Source: a virus. From it: DNA of 22,407 nt. The notes under the pieces were generated by a model, which was given only the letters and a program-made list of their open reading frames with translations, was not told the DNA's origin and did not search any database. Below, in pieces: positions 1-5,979 of this stretch (the stretch's first letter is position 1; each line of letters opens with the position of its first letter). The translations under genes and the position numbers were made by a program. Location of the stretch: positions 1 to 22,407 of IMG/VR virus record IMGVR_UViG_3300030106_003059; one strand, given 5' to 3'.

Positions 1-4
1 TAAA

Positions 5-1105
5 TTAGACTTCTCCTTTCTTCGGTTTCTGCGGTGTCGTTGCCTTATCATATAATCCTTGATTTCTCAAATTTATTATTGATTGTAATTTCAGATATTT
101 CCTTCTTTCTGGATTAGGTGGTGGTAACATTCCTTCTGGAATATCCTGTGCCGCATCGCGCTTTCTATTCCTACGTTGTTGTGCTTCATAAGATCTTCTA
201 TCTCTTACTTTCTGTGGTGATGCTCCTGTTTTCTTTGGTAGAGTATTATCTGGTTTAGGTACTTCCTGTCCTACCTTTACTCTTACCTTTGCTCTTGTAG
301 AAGGTTCAGGTTTTACATCTCTCAGTTCATCTCTGAAGTCTTTTAACTCTTTATCAATCTTTGTTCTTTCTTTTGTTCCTACTTTTGCTTTACTTTGACC
401 TAATGATTTTCTTGCAGCATCAATTATTTTATTATCTTCTGCCTTATCTTTTCTATACTGTTCTGGCGATCTTGTATCACCCTTAGATGCTCTTCCTTTA
501 GCATCACCTGTTTGTTTCATCAATCGTCCTAACTTAGCACGATCACCTGGTTTTGTAGGATCTAATCCATGTTCCTTTGCTAACTGTCTTCTCCTCTCAT
601 TAGCAGCATCTTTCTCTGCTCTTGTTGCTTGCATAAGAGTACCAACAGCACCAATACCTGTCATAATTTTTGGTATCAGAGATGAACCTGCTTTGATTGC
701 TAATGCAGCACCTTCAGATTGTACTTCTTCATTCTTCAGTCTATCAAGTATCTGCCCTGCTGCTCTTTCTAACCTTGGATCTACCTTTTCTTTTTGCTTC
801 TTAGTAGTAGGAACATTCTCTGTATTTGGTTTATTCTTAGTACCTGCGTTAGCAGAGGCGTTTTCCCGTGCTCTACGTCTTGCTTCTGTCTCTCTATCTT
901 TATTTGCTTGTCTTCTTTGTGCCTCTCCTGGTGATATTCTTCCTCCCCTTTGACGTGCCTTGAAGTTATCACTAGCATCACTCTGCATCATGCCTTTGAA
1001 GATATTAGCAGCAGCACCCGCAGCAGGTATGACATAAGGTGCCATCTTCATTGCTGCTGGGATTGCCAGTGCTGCTGCTTCTGTAAATTCCTTATATGTT
1101 TTCAT
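5..1105 (-). CDS. Basic Ala/Lys/Arg-rich phage protein, possibly virion-associated
   Basis: A 366-residue protein of unknown function. Residues 8-40 are hydrophobic and alanine-rich (AALAIPAAMKMAPYVIPAAG), and a second similar segment lies near residues 133-160. The rest is very basic and low in complexity, with many Lys, Arg, Gln and Pro residues and long charged helices. It has no catalytic motif that I recognise. The opening MKTYKEF resembles short leaders of some T4-like cyanophage structural or internal proteins, but this is recall only. A late promoter motif lies 37 bases upstream, which fits expression with virion genes. An internal head or DNA-associated protein is possible but unproven. 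Confidence 0.8.
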   Translation of the reverse strand: MKTYKEFTEAAALAIPAAMKMAPYVIPAAGAAANIFKGMMQSDASDNFKARQRGGRISPGEAQRRQANKDRETEARRRARENASANAGTKNKPNTENVPTTKKQKEKVDPRLERAAGQILDRLKNEEVQSEGAALAIKAGSSLIPKIMTGIGAVGTLMQATRAEKDAANERRRQLAKEHGLDPTKPGDRAKLGRLMKQTGDAKGRASKGDTRSPEQYRKDKAEDNKIIDAARKSLGQSKAKVGTKERTKIDKELKDFRDELRDVKPEPSTRAKVRVKVGQEVPKPDNTLPKKTGASPQKVRDRRSYEAQQRRNRKRDAAQDIPEGMLPPPNPERRKYLKLQSIINLRNQGLYDKATTPQKPKKGEV

Positions 1106-1141
1106 TTACCAGCGCGACTCGTCTCGGAAAAACCTCGGAAG

Positions 1142-1148
1142 TATTTAT
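1142..1148 (-). promoter_or_regulatory. T4-type late promoter motif (ATAAATA)
   Basis: The minus strand reads CAATAAATAC here, matching the late promoter core TATAAATA of T4-like phages except at the first base. It lies 37 bases before the ATG at 1105. The TAA at 1145-1147 is at the same time the stop codon of the preceding gene. Confidence 0.6.
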
Positions 1149-1432
1149 TGAATATCTAAGTATCTCCCAGATTGTGATTTATATTCGGAGAAGTTAGAAG
1201 ATCTTCTGTTTTTAACGTACTCTAATTCATTCCAATACCATGTCTGACATAATACCAGACAATGAATTTTTTTGTGCTTTTCATTCTTTGTGTATTCACA
1301 CTTTGGTTTGTCCTTGACACCAACCTCTATCGTGATGTAATCATTACCTTTGTAATACACCCATCCTTCAACGTTCCTCCACTTGACATAATCATCAACG
1401 ATGGGTGTATAGGTCGCGTTAGCGTCAGACAT
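1145..1432 (-). CDS. Small hypothetical phage protein (95 aa)
   Basis: A 95-residue, tyrosine- and tryptophan-rich protein. The pattern VKWRNVEGWVYYKGNDYITIEVGVKD suggests a small beta-rich fold, with a Cys pair at KPKCEYTKNEKHKKIHCLVLC that might bind a metal. The start is set by a strong Shine-Dalgarno sequence, AAGGAG, five bases before the ATG. It overlaps the end of the gene upstream by 8 bases (ATGTCTGA). Its TAA stop forms part of the late promoter of the next gene. The function is unknown; similar short proteins occur in T4-like cyanophages as far as I recall. Confidence 0.8.
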   Translation of the reverse strand: MSDANATYTPIVDDYVKWRNVEGWVYYKGNDYITIEVGVKDKPKCEYTKNEKHKKIHCLVLCQTWYWNELEYVKNRRSSNFSEYKSQSGRYLDIQ

Positions 1433-1607
1433 TCAACTCCTTACCCATAGGAAATGCCTTCAGACGATTGGGGTTGTATCCTTCGCTCAGGTATTCTTCC
1501 ATACGTTGTGCAGCATCAGCACGACTCAGATTTACATCCTTTTCTGTTACTGGTGCCCAGCCATTCGTGCCGAACTCACACACCTGATACTTGATTTCTT
1601 TTTCCAT
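1425..1607 (-). CDS. Small hypothetical phage protein (60 aa)
   Basis: A 60-residue protein beginning MEKEIKYQVCEFGTNGW. The sequence looks like a short beta strand followed by a helix (RADAAQRMEEYLSEGYNPNRLKAF), a pattern common in small phage accessory proteins. Its start lies inside the last 32 bases of the preceding 57-residue gene, and its stop overlaps the next start by 8 bases, so it appears translationally coupled on both sides. I see no enzyme motif. Function unknown. Confidence 0.7.
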   Translation of the reverse strand: MEKEIKYQVCEFGTNGWAPVTEKDVNLSRADAAQRMEEYLSEGYNPNRLKAFPMGKELNV

Positions 1608-1749
1608 GATTGTTAATTTGACGCTCCAATTCGTAATAGACTTTTGTAAGGTTTAGATTCATATGATGGTAATACTCATTACCCTTCAACAGTTGTTTTA
1701 GATTATCTACCTGTATCCGGGCAATGAGTAACTTTTCAATATCAGTCAC
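1576..1749 (-). CDS. Small hypothetical protein with GTG start (57 aa)
   Basis: A 57-residue reading frame starting at GTG, reading (M)TDIEKLLIARIQVDNLK and ending HGKRNQVSGV. It is largely helical and may form a short coiled coil. The GTG overlaps the TGA stop of the upstream gene by 4 bases (GTGA), the classic arrangement for coupled translation, which supports the non-ATG start. It fills what would otherwise be a 138-base gap in a packed operon. Function unknown. Confidence 0.65.
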   Translation of the reverse strand: MTDIEKLLIARIQVDNLKQLLKGNEYYHHMNLNLTKVYYELERQINNHGKRNQVSGV

Positions 1750-1916
1750 ACAAACTCCTGCAAGTAATAATCAACGGTAACTTCATGCTCTGCTGCCTTA
1801 CGTTCGTAAAACAACCTTGCCTCTTCACGATGCTTGTGCTCTTCAATCGCAGTTTCAGAATGTTGCATAAAATCATCAAAGGCTTTCATAAACAGTTCAA
1901 TGTCGTTTTCATTCAT
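1746..1916 (-). CDS. Small acidic/helical hypothetical protein (56 aa)
   Basis: A helical protein starting MNENDIELFMKAFDDFMQH and rich in Glu, His and Lys (AIEEHKHREEARLFYERKAAEHE), probably one or two long helices. The open frame extends to an ATG at 1988 (80 residues), but that start would overlap the upstream gene by 65 bases. The internal ATG at 1916 lies 7 bases after that gene's stop and fits the spacing of its neighbours, so I prefer it. Neither start has a convincing ribosome binding site. Function unknown. Confidence 0.65.
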   Translation of the reverse strand: MNENDIELFMKAFDDFMQHSETAIEEHKHREEARLFYERKAAEHEVTVDYYLQEFV

Positions 1917-1923
1917 GAGAATT

Positions 1924-2136
1924 TCAGTAAGAGGGTTCACAGATTGGATCTTCTTTTGATCCGCAGATTGTGGAGTCCATTCCATCATAGATGTCTTTCA
2001 AACGATTGTATAACGAACATACACTACCGTAATCTTTGGCAATGAAACATTCATCTTCAAATTCTAGCAGTTTTAATGCAGAAAGTAAAATACCAACTTC
2101 CTGCACATTCAGACTTACGTTCGTTTCATGTATCAT
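1924..2136 (-). CDS. Conserved-type small cyanophage protein (70 aa)
   Basis: A 70-residue protein, MIHETNVSLNVQEVGILLSA, with two predicted helices and a short C-terminal tail ending CEPSY. From memory, proteins with this layout (a helix, an AKDYGSV-like turn, YNRLKDIYD, and a short Cys-containing tail) recur in T4-like cyanophages. No function is known to me. It is the first gene after an extended -10 promoter, and an AGGA sequence lies about 8 bases upstream of the ATG. It therefore probably leads the 2136-1145 transcript. Confidence 0.78.
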   Translation of the reverse strand: MIHETNVSLNVQEVGILLSALKLLEFEDECFIAKDYGSVCSLYNRLKDIYDGMDSTICGSKEDPICEPSY

Positions 2137-2165
2137 ATCATCCTGTCTTACATACTACAGGAATA

Positions 2166-2174
2166 ATTATATCA
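2166..2174 (-). promoter_or_regulatory. Extended -10 promoter (TGATATAAT)
   Basis: The minus strand carries TGATATAAT, a perfect TGnTATAAT extended -10 element, about 30 bases before the ATG at 2136. There is no good -35 box, which extended -10 promoters can do without. The TGA of the element is also the stop codon of the preceding gene (2172-2372). It would be read by the host-type sigma70 RNA polymerase. Confidence 0.5.
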
Positions 2175-2372
2175 TGAAAGAACGTAGCAATAATCAATCG
2201 TTTTGATACACCAACCTGTAATAGAAGTAATCTCCTCTACAAGGTCATCAGCATCATTTGCTTCCCAGGTTGTTGCCAGGACTTCATCAATGACATCCTG
2301 CTTCTCCAGGTCCGGGAGTTCACCGATGCTATCATCAAAATCCAGGTCGATCTCAGTGATACGGTACTTCAT
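2172..2372 (-). CDS. Acidic small phage protein (66 aa)
   Basis: A 66-residue acidic protein with the pattern MKYRITEIDLDFDD, then a helix (QDVIDEVLATTWEANDADDLVEEIT) and a closing strand (GWCIKTIDYCYVLS). This beta-alpha-beta layout is compact and complete. I recall very similar short proteins in T4-like cyanophages, all without known function. The start overlaps the stop of the gene upstream by 4 bases (ATGA), so it is probably translated by reinitiation. Confidence 0.8.
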   Translation of the reverse strand: MKYRITEIDLDFDDSIGELPDLEKQDVIDEVLATTWEANDADDLVEEITSITGWCIKTIDYCYVLS

Positions 2373-2617
2373 TTGCCGACTCCATAATCAGAAGCAGTTG
2401 CTTCCAGTTCACTGATGGTAGGCACAGGCATCAATCCTTCGAGTGTGTCCTCACCATAATAGTCCAGAATCTCCGAAGTAACATCATCCTCATCCCAATC
2501 CTTCATGTTCTCTTCAATGCTCTCAACAGCGAATGTGATAAGGGTGTCCATATCCATCCCCTCAACGATCATCTCAGCGTAGTTGGTCTTGAGTTGGTTC
2601 AGTTGATCTGAGTTCAT
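2369..2617 (-). CDS. Acidic small phage protein (82 aa)
   Basis: An 82-residue acidic protein. Helix 1 is MNSDQLNQLKTNYAEMIVEG, followed by MDMDTLITFAVESIEENMKDW and a short domain EDDVTSEILDYYGEDTLEGL, ending in a Ser/Gly tail. It has no cysteine and no catalytic motif. It is coupled to the next gene by an ATGA overlap. The strong negative charge is shared with several neighbours (2172, 2638, 2989), so this block may encode a set of small host-takeover or DNA-mimic proteins, but that is speculation. Confidence 0.8.
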   Translation of the reverse strand: MNSDQLNQLKTNYAEMIVEGMDMDTLITFAVESIEENMKDWDEDDVTSEILDYYGEDTLEGLMPVPTISELEATASDYGVGK

Positions 2618-2637
2618 GATTCTGGAAAATAGGGTGA

Positions 2638-2802
2638 TCAGAAATCGTAGTCGGAGTTGATATATTCTTCTACATCAAACTTTTCGTCTTGCATCTCCGG
2701 AATGTCATAGATCTCATCGGAGGTCTCCATGAGGTCGCGGAGGATCAGGTCTTCGTGGTTCATTGGTTTGATTGAACTGAACTTAGTATAAGGGTCAGGC
2801 AT
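2638..2802 (-). CDS. Small acidic hypothetical protein (54 aa)
   Basis: An acidic protein with core MNHEDLILRDLMETSDEIYD and tail VEEYINSDYDF. The open frame begins at 2835, but the ATG at 2802 (MPDPYTKFSS) gives an 8-base overlap with the preceding stop (ATGCCTGA), an overlap form used repeatedly in this window. I therefore chose 2802. An even later start at 2763 (MNHEDL) cannot be excluded. Function unknown. Confidence 0.7.
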   Translation of the reverse strand: MPDPYTKFSSIKPMNHEDLILRDLMETSDEIYDIPEMQDEKFDVEEYINSDYDF

Positions 2803-2989
2803 GACCTGGGTGCAGTTGTTGTTCCAGTTCCTCAACTGTCACACCTGCATCAGCAAAGGCATCGGACACAATTCCGCACAGTGCAGTAATCTCAAAGTCA
2901 CTGAGTTCCCAAAGATCACCAGCAACTTGAATCTGCTCTTGAATGTTCTCTGAAATGGTGAGAAGTTTGGTCAGTTCTGTAGCGTTCAT
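2795..2989 (-). CDS. Small helical hypothetical protein (64 aa)
   Basis: A 64-residue protein made of three likely helices: MNATELTKLLTISENIQEQI, LWELSDFEITALCGIVSDAF and TVEELEQQLHPGHA. Its ATG shares one base with the upstream stop (TGATG), and its end overlaps the next start by 8 bases. No motif recognised. The tight coupling on both sides is the main evidence, besides a natural-looking composition. Confidence 0.75.
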   Translation of the reverse strand: MNATELTKLLTISENIQEQIQVAGDLWELSDFEITALCGIVSDAFADAGVTVEELEQQLHPGHA

Positions 2990-3270
2990 CAGACTAGCTC
3001 CTGCTGTTGTTGCATAAGTTGTTCTTCTGTGACTTCATCCACACACTCCTGAATTACAGTGTAGATGTGATCGATGTTGCCAACTTCATCAAAGATACGT
3101 TCAATCAGTTCAGGATCCTCATGATTATTGCCATAATCATACTCACCGTCTTCATCCTTCATGTGGCAATCATGCTTGGTGTAGATCCATGCAGCACAGT
3201 GTGCATCTTCACCTTGACTTTCAATAAGTTGATTGACACGATTGCGGAGTTCTGAAAGAGTGTAGTTCAT
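2989..3270 (-). CDS. Small hypothetical protein (93 aa)
   Basis: A 93-residue acidic protein: MNYTLSELRNRVNQLIESQG, then a central stretch AHCAAWIYTKHDCHMKDEDG with two Cys and two His that might hold a metal ion, then helices ending EEQLMQQQQELV. From memory, similar proteins with the AAWIYTK segment are common in T4-like cyanophages and have no assigned role. It is coupled to both neighbours (ATGA upstream, TGATG downstream). Confidence 0.8.
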   Translation of the reverse strand: MNYTLSELRNRVNQLIESQGEDAHCAAWIYTKHDCHMKDEDGEYDYGNNHEDPELIERIFDEVGNIDHIYTVIQECVDEVTEEQLMQQQQELV

Positions 3271-3467
3271 TTGGAAACCTCAAATGTGGGGATGACTTTG
3301 ATCTCAATCCAGTTAGGATACTGTTTCATTGCCCACTTCTCCAGTTTGGTGTTATGGGATTTGATGCCCTTCTGGGTTTTAGGTCTGGTAGGCATGGTCC
3401 GGAAGACTGACAAGGTTCCCTCATCAGTCCTCACAGATACCAGATACTCGGCGGTGGTAGTGTTCAT
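3267..3467 (-). CDS. Small basic hypothetical protein (66 aa)
   Basis: A 66-residue basic protein in an otherwise acidic neighbourhood. It starts with a beta hairpin (AEYLVSVRTDEGTLSVFRTM), has a central Lys-rich segment (PTRPKTQKGIKSHNTKLEKW), and closes with WIEIKVIPTFEVSK. The Lys/Arg content suggests nucleic-acid binding, but I see no known domain. It shares one base with the stop of the preceding gene and 4 bases with the next start. Confidence 0.78.
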   Translation of the reverse strand: MNTTTAEYLVSVRTDEGTLSVFRTMPTRPKTQKGIKSHNTKLEKWAMKQYPNWIEIKVIPTFEVSK

Positions 3468-3634
3468 CAGAAGATGTTGGTCCAGCGTTCGTGTTGGATG
3501 GCGCTGATGCGTCCTTCCTTCAACAGGTTATCACAGACTTCACAGAAGACTGCAAACTTTTCGGTGCGGGTGAGTTCATATTCTTGGGCAGCTTCACAAG
3601 AACCGATGGTTTTGAGAACGTTTGCTTTGAGCAT
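3467..3634 (-). CDS. Small helical cyanophage protein (55 aa)
   Basis: A 55-residue frame reading MLKANVLKTIGSCEAAQEYE, then LTRTEKFAVFCEVCDNLLKE and a C-terminal helix ending HERWTNIF. The order (short strand, GS turn, two helices, QHERW..IF end) resembles a small protein family I recall from T4-like cyanophages, function unknown. Three cysteines (positions 13, 31 and 34) are present. Its TGA shares one base with the ATG of the next gene. It lies directly downstream of the left 18-base repeat. Confidence 0.72.
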   Translation of the reverse strand: MLKANVLKTIGSCEAAQEYELTRTEKFAVFCEVCDNLLKEGRISAIQHERWTNIF

Positions 3635-3656
3635 GGGGTTGGGGGTTGGTTCCCTT

Positions 3657-3674
3657 GATTACTTTGTAATCATA
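3657..3674. repeat. 18-base direct repeat, left copy (hairpin)
   Basis: The plus strand reads GATTACTTTGTAATCATA, identical to 4748-4765. It contains an inverted repeat (TGATTAC-TTT-GTAATCA in this copy). On the minus strand it holds the TGA stop of the methyltransferase-like gene and a 4-codon frame (ATG ATT ACA AAG TAA), followed by a purine-rich AAGGGAA sequence. With the right copy it brackets the nuclease/methyltransferase pair. Confidence 0.9.
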
Positions 3675-4233
3675 TCGGCAATACTGCCTCACTGCGCGTC
3701 CGCTGTGCCAGTTTGCGTTTTGGCACATCCAGTTCCTCCATAATGATTTGCTGTGGTAGGAAGTTCCAGCAATAGTAACTACTACTAAATGTAATCTTAT
3801 CGTTTGGTCTACCATCAGGAGAGTGAAACTTCATCCTCTTATCAAACATCAACAGTTGCAGATCCTTGTCCTTGAACAACTGCTTTGGTGCAGAATCATT
3901 CAACCAAGTGTTAGTCATAATCAACGCAAATGGTTTGTTAAATGACAGTGCCCGCTCAAAGAACTTACGCTTATTTGTAAACGGTGGATTAGATACAATC
4001 ACATCCCAATGGAATGGTTCCCACTGTAAAAAGTCCTTACCCTCATCAATGTGAGAGTATTCAACACTATGAGTCTGAGAGATTTGCTTGACAAACTCAC
4101 TCTCAGCAGTGTCAAACGGACACCAGACTTTAGCATCCTTTGGAATATACTTCAGGATGGGAGTGACACCGTAATTAGGTGTATAACACTCATCATTGTT
4201 ACCTGACGAGTACATAAGTTCTTTAGAATCCAT
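3670..4233 (-). CDS. N6-adenine DNA methyltransferase-like protein
   Basis: A 187-residue protein with the layout of a small, Dam-like phage adenine methyltransferase. Near the N terminus is NDECYTP (residues 13-19), where related proteins have DEWYTP. VWCPFDTAES (37-46) lies where the AdoMet-binding strand and loop are expected. DVIVSNPPF (77-85) contains the NPPF catalytic motif of N6-adenine methyltransferases. The AdoMet motif lacks a classical FxGxG. The frame can be extended to a TTG at 4251, but the ATG at 4233, two bases after the preceding stop, is the better start. It follows a nuclease-like gene directly, suggesting a restriction-modification-like pair. An RNA substrate or a sugar/nucleotide role cannot be ruled out. 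Confidence 0.78.
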   Translation of the reverse strand: MDSKELMYSSGNNDECYTPNYGVTPILKYIPKDAKVWCPFDTAESEFVKQISQTHSVEYSHIDEGKDFLQWEPFHWDVIVSNPPFTNKRKFFERALSFNKPFALIMTNTWLNDSAPKQLFKDKDLQLLMFDKRMKFHSPDGRPNDKITFSSSYYCWNFLPQQIIMEELDVPKRKLAQRTRSEAVLPI

Positions 4234-4235
4234 AA

Positions 4236-4736
4236 TCAACCCAGAATACAAGTACCAACAGCATAGATTTCATTCTTAGATATTGTAACACCAATACGGG
4301 GATCTTTTGCATTACCATTCTTCTTCTTAGGGTATTGTTTCTTTGCTTTGGGAAGAACGATTGCAAGAACATCATTACAATCAAGTTTCCACACTTCTAC
4401 AATCTTAGCACCTTCATATCGTGCATAGTAGTGGTTCTTGTATTTACCAATCTTATCTTCAATCAGATAAAGTTCTTGTTCTTCCCAAGTATCCTGAACA
4501 CTAATCCCATTATATGTTGCCTTGATAGAGTCTGAAATAGTTGATTTATATTCTGCACCACCATCTTCATCAAAAGCATCCGCACCACTATAATCATCCG
4601 CGATACGATGACCCAGCATCCCCGCCATATAGATCTCACGGGAGCGAGCATAAGAGAATGGATCGCCCCATCCATTGTTCTCGCAAAGATCGTACATTTC
4701 CTCGTAGAGTGCCCGATAGCGTGCTTCAGGGGTCAT
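4236..4736 (-). CDS. Candidate PD-(D/E)XK nuclease-like protein
   Basis: A 166-residue protein. Residues 34-65 read EIYMAGMLGHRI..DDYSGADAFDEDGGAEYKS. A helix carrying Glu34, then Asp53, then Glu62-x-Lys64, matches the PD-(D/E)XK pattern of restriction endonucleases (D-X8-E-x-K). It is followed by strands (HYYARYEGAKIVEVWKL) and a Lys-rich segment (PKAKKQYPKKKNGNAKD) that could touch DNA. The ATG has a good ribosome binding site (AAGGAA, 4 bases upstream). The gene ends 2 bases before the methyltransferase-like gene. Motif placement is by eye; the fold is inferred. It could be a restriction partner, a host-DNA degrading enzyme, or an inactive relative. Confidence 0.7.
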   Translation of the reverse strand: MTPEARYRALYEEMYDLCENNGWGDPFSYARSREIYMAGMLGHRIADDYSGADAFDEDGGAEYKSTISDSIKATYNGISVQDTWEEQELYLIEDKIGKYKNHYYARYEGAKIVEVWKLDCNDVLAIVLPKAKKQYPKKKNGNAKDPRIGVTISKNEIYAVGTCILG

Positions 4737-4747
4737 TGCTTCCTTTC

Positions 4748-4765
4748 GATTACTTTGTAATCATA
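4748..4765. repeat. 18-base direct repeat, right copy (hairpin)
   Basis: Identical to 3657-3674 (GATTACTTTGTAATCATA on the plus strand). On the minus strand it contains the TGA stop of the metalloprotease gene (4761-4763), a GATTAC/GTAATC stem with a 3-base loop, and runs into the AAAGGAA ribosome binding site of the nuclease-like gene. Confidence 0.9.
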
Positions 4766-5243
4766 CAGGTGAACACAGTCGGTTGGCAAACGCAGTGGAC
4801 GGTTCCTCAACTGGCACACCAAATGTGTCAGTCAACCACCAGTTGTATAATCTCTCTTCTTCTTCCCGTGCCTCAACTTCATGTGGTTGATGCCAATAGT
4901 CCCAATTTTCTACTGGTGTTTTGCAATAACACAATTTTCCATAACGATGACGCAGTGAACCACGGATCCACTGCGCCAGGTGCGTTAATTCATGCAAAAG
5001 AGTCTGAATATACAACTCCTTTGTCATGTAGGTGTCAAGTTCAATCAAAAAGTCACGGGGGCGATAAGGATCTGCCCACGATGCAACATCACAATATCCA
5101 AGAACAAGTTCTTCTTTCAAATCACGGTGAATAATCTCCACATCAATTTTGTGACGTGGAAAGAAGTTATTCAGAAACCAGGAGGTAACATCCTCACAGA
5201 GTTCTTCAGAATAACCGTATCCAGAATGAGTGATGAAAGACAT
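4761..5243 (-). CDS. Zinc metalloprotease-like protein (HExxH, SprT-like size)
   Basis: A 160-residue protein with HELTH at residues 84-88, the zinc-binding and catalytic HExxH motif. A likely third ligand lies in HEVEAREEE (Glu122 or Glu124). The segment ahead (DFLIELDTYMTKELYIQTLL) is the usual strand and helix leading to the motif, as in SprT-like and related minimal metallopeptidases. There is no signal peptide, so it probably acts in the cytoplasm; the substrate is unknown. It sits just upstream of the nuclease/methyltransferase cassette, and its stop lies in the right 18-base repeat. No alternative ATG occurs before the motif, so the start is fairly secure. Confidence 0.83.
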   Translation of the reverse strand: MSFITHSGYGYSEELCEDVTSWFLNNFFPRHKIDVEIIHRDLKEELVLGYCDVASWADPYRPRDFLIELDTYMTKELYIQTLLHELTHLAQWIRGSLRHRYGKLCYCKTPVENWDYWHQPHEVEAREEEERLYNWWLTDTFGVPVEEPSTAFANRLCSPV

Positions 5244-5311
5244 GTGCCCCAGTGCATTAACCAGATGAATGAACCAACAAAGATGAGTTTTTCCCTACCA
5301 GACATTTTCAT
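5171..5311 (-). CDS. Possible small membrane protein (46 aa)
   Basis: A 46-codon frame starting MKMSGREKLIFVGSFIWLMH and continuing WGTCLSSLILDTVILK, with one clear membrane segment (residues 9-30). Its ATG shares one base with the stop of the HNH-like gene upstream (TAATG), which argues for a real coupled gene. Against it, the last 73 bases overlap the start of the metalloprotease gene in another frame, and there is no Shine-Dalgarno sequence. The real product may be shorter or absent. Confidence 0.35.
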   Translation of the reverse strand: MKMSGREKLIFVGSFIWLMHWGTCLSSLILDTVILKNSVRMLPPGF

Positions 5312-5661
5312 TAGTAGTGTCTATACTTAGTTTGCCAACATTTAGTACAGAGACAAGTCCTTGATTCCATCTCTTTTTGAATGGTCTCACGACTCTTACT
5401 ACCAACCATTTCGGATACTTGATCCATTCTACTCAATGTAAGAGTCAAATCATAGAATCCAAGTTTGTCATACTCTTTTGACCCACAATCTTCACATTGA
5501 TACTTACCCTTCTCTTTCTTGAACCACTTTTGAGTATTTCTCTTTGATTCAAGTGACCTTGACTTCGTTAATTGCTTGTTACGTTCATACCATTCTTTCC
5601 TCTGCTGCTTCTTCTTTGTCTCGGAAGCAGTCAATGGTCCAATCAGTTTTGGTCTTCCCAT
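5311..5661 (-). CDS. Degenerate HNH-type zinc protein
   Basis: A 116-residue basic protein. The N-terminal half is Lys/Arg-rich and helical (ETKKKQQRKEWYERNKQ). The C-terminal half has two Cys pairs, C56-x2-C59 (YQCEDCGS) and C105-x2-C108 (CLCTKC), spaced like the zinc-holding cysteines of HNH endonucleases. Where active HNH proteins have a His-His or Asp-His pair and a final His, this one shows FYDL and CW, so the catalytic residues seem to be lost. It may be a DNA-binding relative. The start is fixed by GGAGG six bases upstream of the ATG at 5661, inside the end of the preceding gene; a longer frame to 5688 is not needed. Confidence 0.72.
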   Translation of the reverse strand: MGRPKLIGPLTASETKKKQQRKEWYERNKQLTKSRSLESKRNTQKWFKKEKGKYQCEDCGSKEYDKLGFYDLTLTLSRMDQVSEMVGSKSRETIQKEMESRTCLCTKCWQTKYRHY

Positions 5662-5663
5662 AA

Positions 5664-5759
5664 TTAACCTCCAGCAGCAAAAGTCCAAAGAATAAGAACA
5701 GATATCAACATTGCTGGCATCAAAAGTAATACCAGCATTTGAAGATCAGGAATTGTCAT
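5664..5759 (-). CDS. Tiny single-pass membrane protein (31 aa)
   Basis: A 31-residue frame: MTIPDLQMLVLLLMPAMLIS then VLILWTFAAGG. Residues 8-27 form one hydrophobic helix. The ATG overlaps the TGA of the upstream membrane-protein gene by 4 bases (ATGA). Its last codons supply the GGAGG ribosome binding site of the HNH-like gene, which begins two bases after its TAA. Placement and composition both support a real gene; function unknown. Confidence 0.6.
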   Translation of the reverse strand: MTIPDLQMLVLLLMPAMLISVLILWTFAAGG

Positions 5760-5932
5760 CGGAAATAGTAAACAAACCCAGGGAAAGTCAGCAGTCCAAG
5801 TAGAGCACCAAATGCAATCGGTGCTGGTGCAAGTGCTACCAAATAGATGATTGCTGAAAATGCAGGAACCACCAATCCTATGGCAAGAGAATACTTTGCC
5901 GCTTTCTTAAGTTGCCGTTTTGTGAGAGTCAT
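5756..5932 (-). CDS. Small two-helix membrane protein (58 aa)
   Basis: A 58-residue protein starting MTLTKRQLKKAAKYSLAIGL. A basic N-terminal helix is followed by two membrane segments joined by a proline-containing turn (SLAIGLVVPAFSAIIYLVAL and PIAFGALLGLLTFPGFVYYF). An AAGG ribosome binding site lies 10 bases before this ATG. A longer frame starts at GTG 5983 and would overlap the upstream stop by 4 bases, so that start (75 residues) is a real alternative. Probably a cytoplasmic-membrane protein; role unknown. Confidence 0.7.
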   Translation of the reverse strand: MTLTKRQLKKAAKYSLAIGLVVPAFSAIIYLVALAPAPIAFGALLGLLTFPGFVYYFR

Positions 5933-5979
5933 AATGTTTAGACCTTGATAATACCTTTGTGGGATTTGCGTTTTGTCAA

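Noticed and set aside
3594-3815. A 73-codon minus-strand frame across the left 18-base repeat
   Set aside because: It overlaps the end of the methyltransferase-like gene in another frame and the 55-residue gene; no start signal and poor composition.
4541-5134. A 197-codon plus-strand frame rich in His, Pro and Ser
   Set aside because: Antisense to the nuclease-like and metalloprotease genes, both of which carry motifs; composition is typical of a shadow frame.
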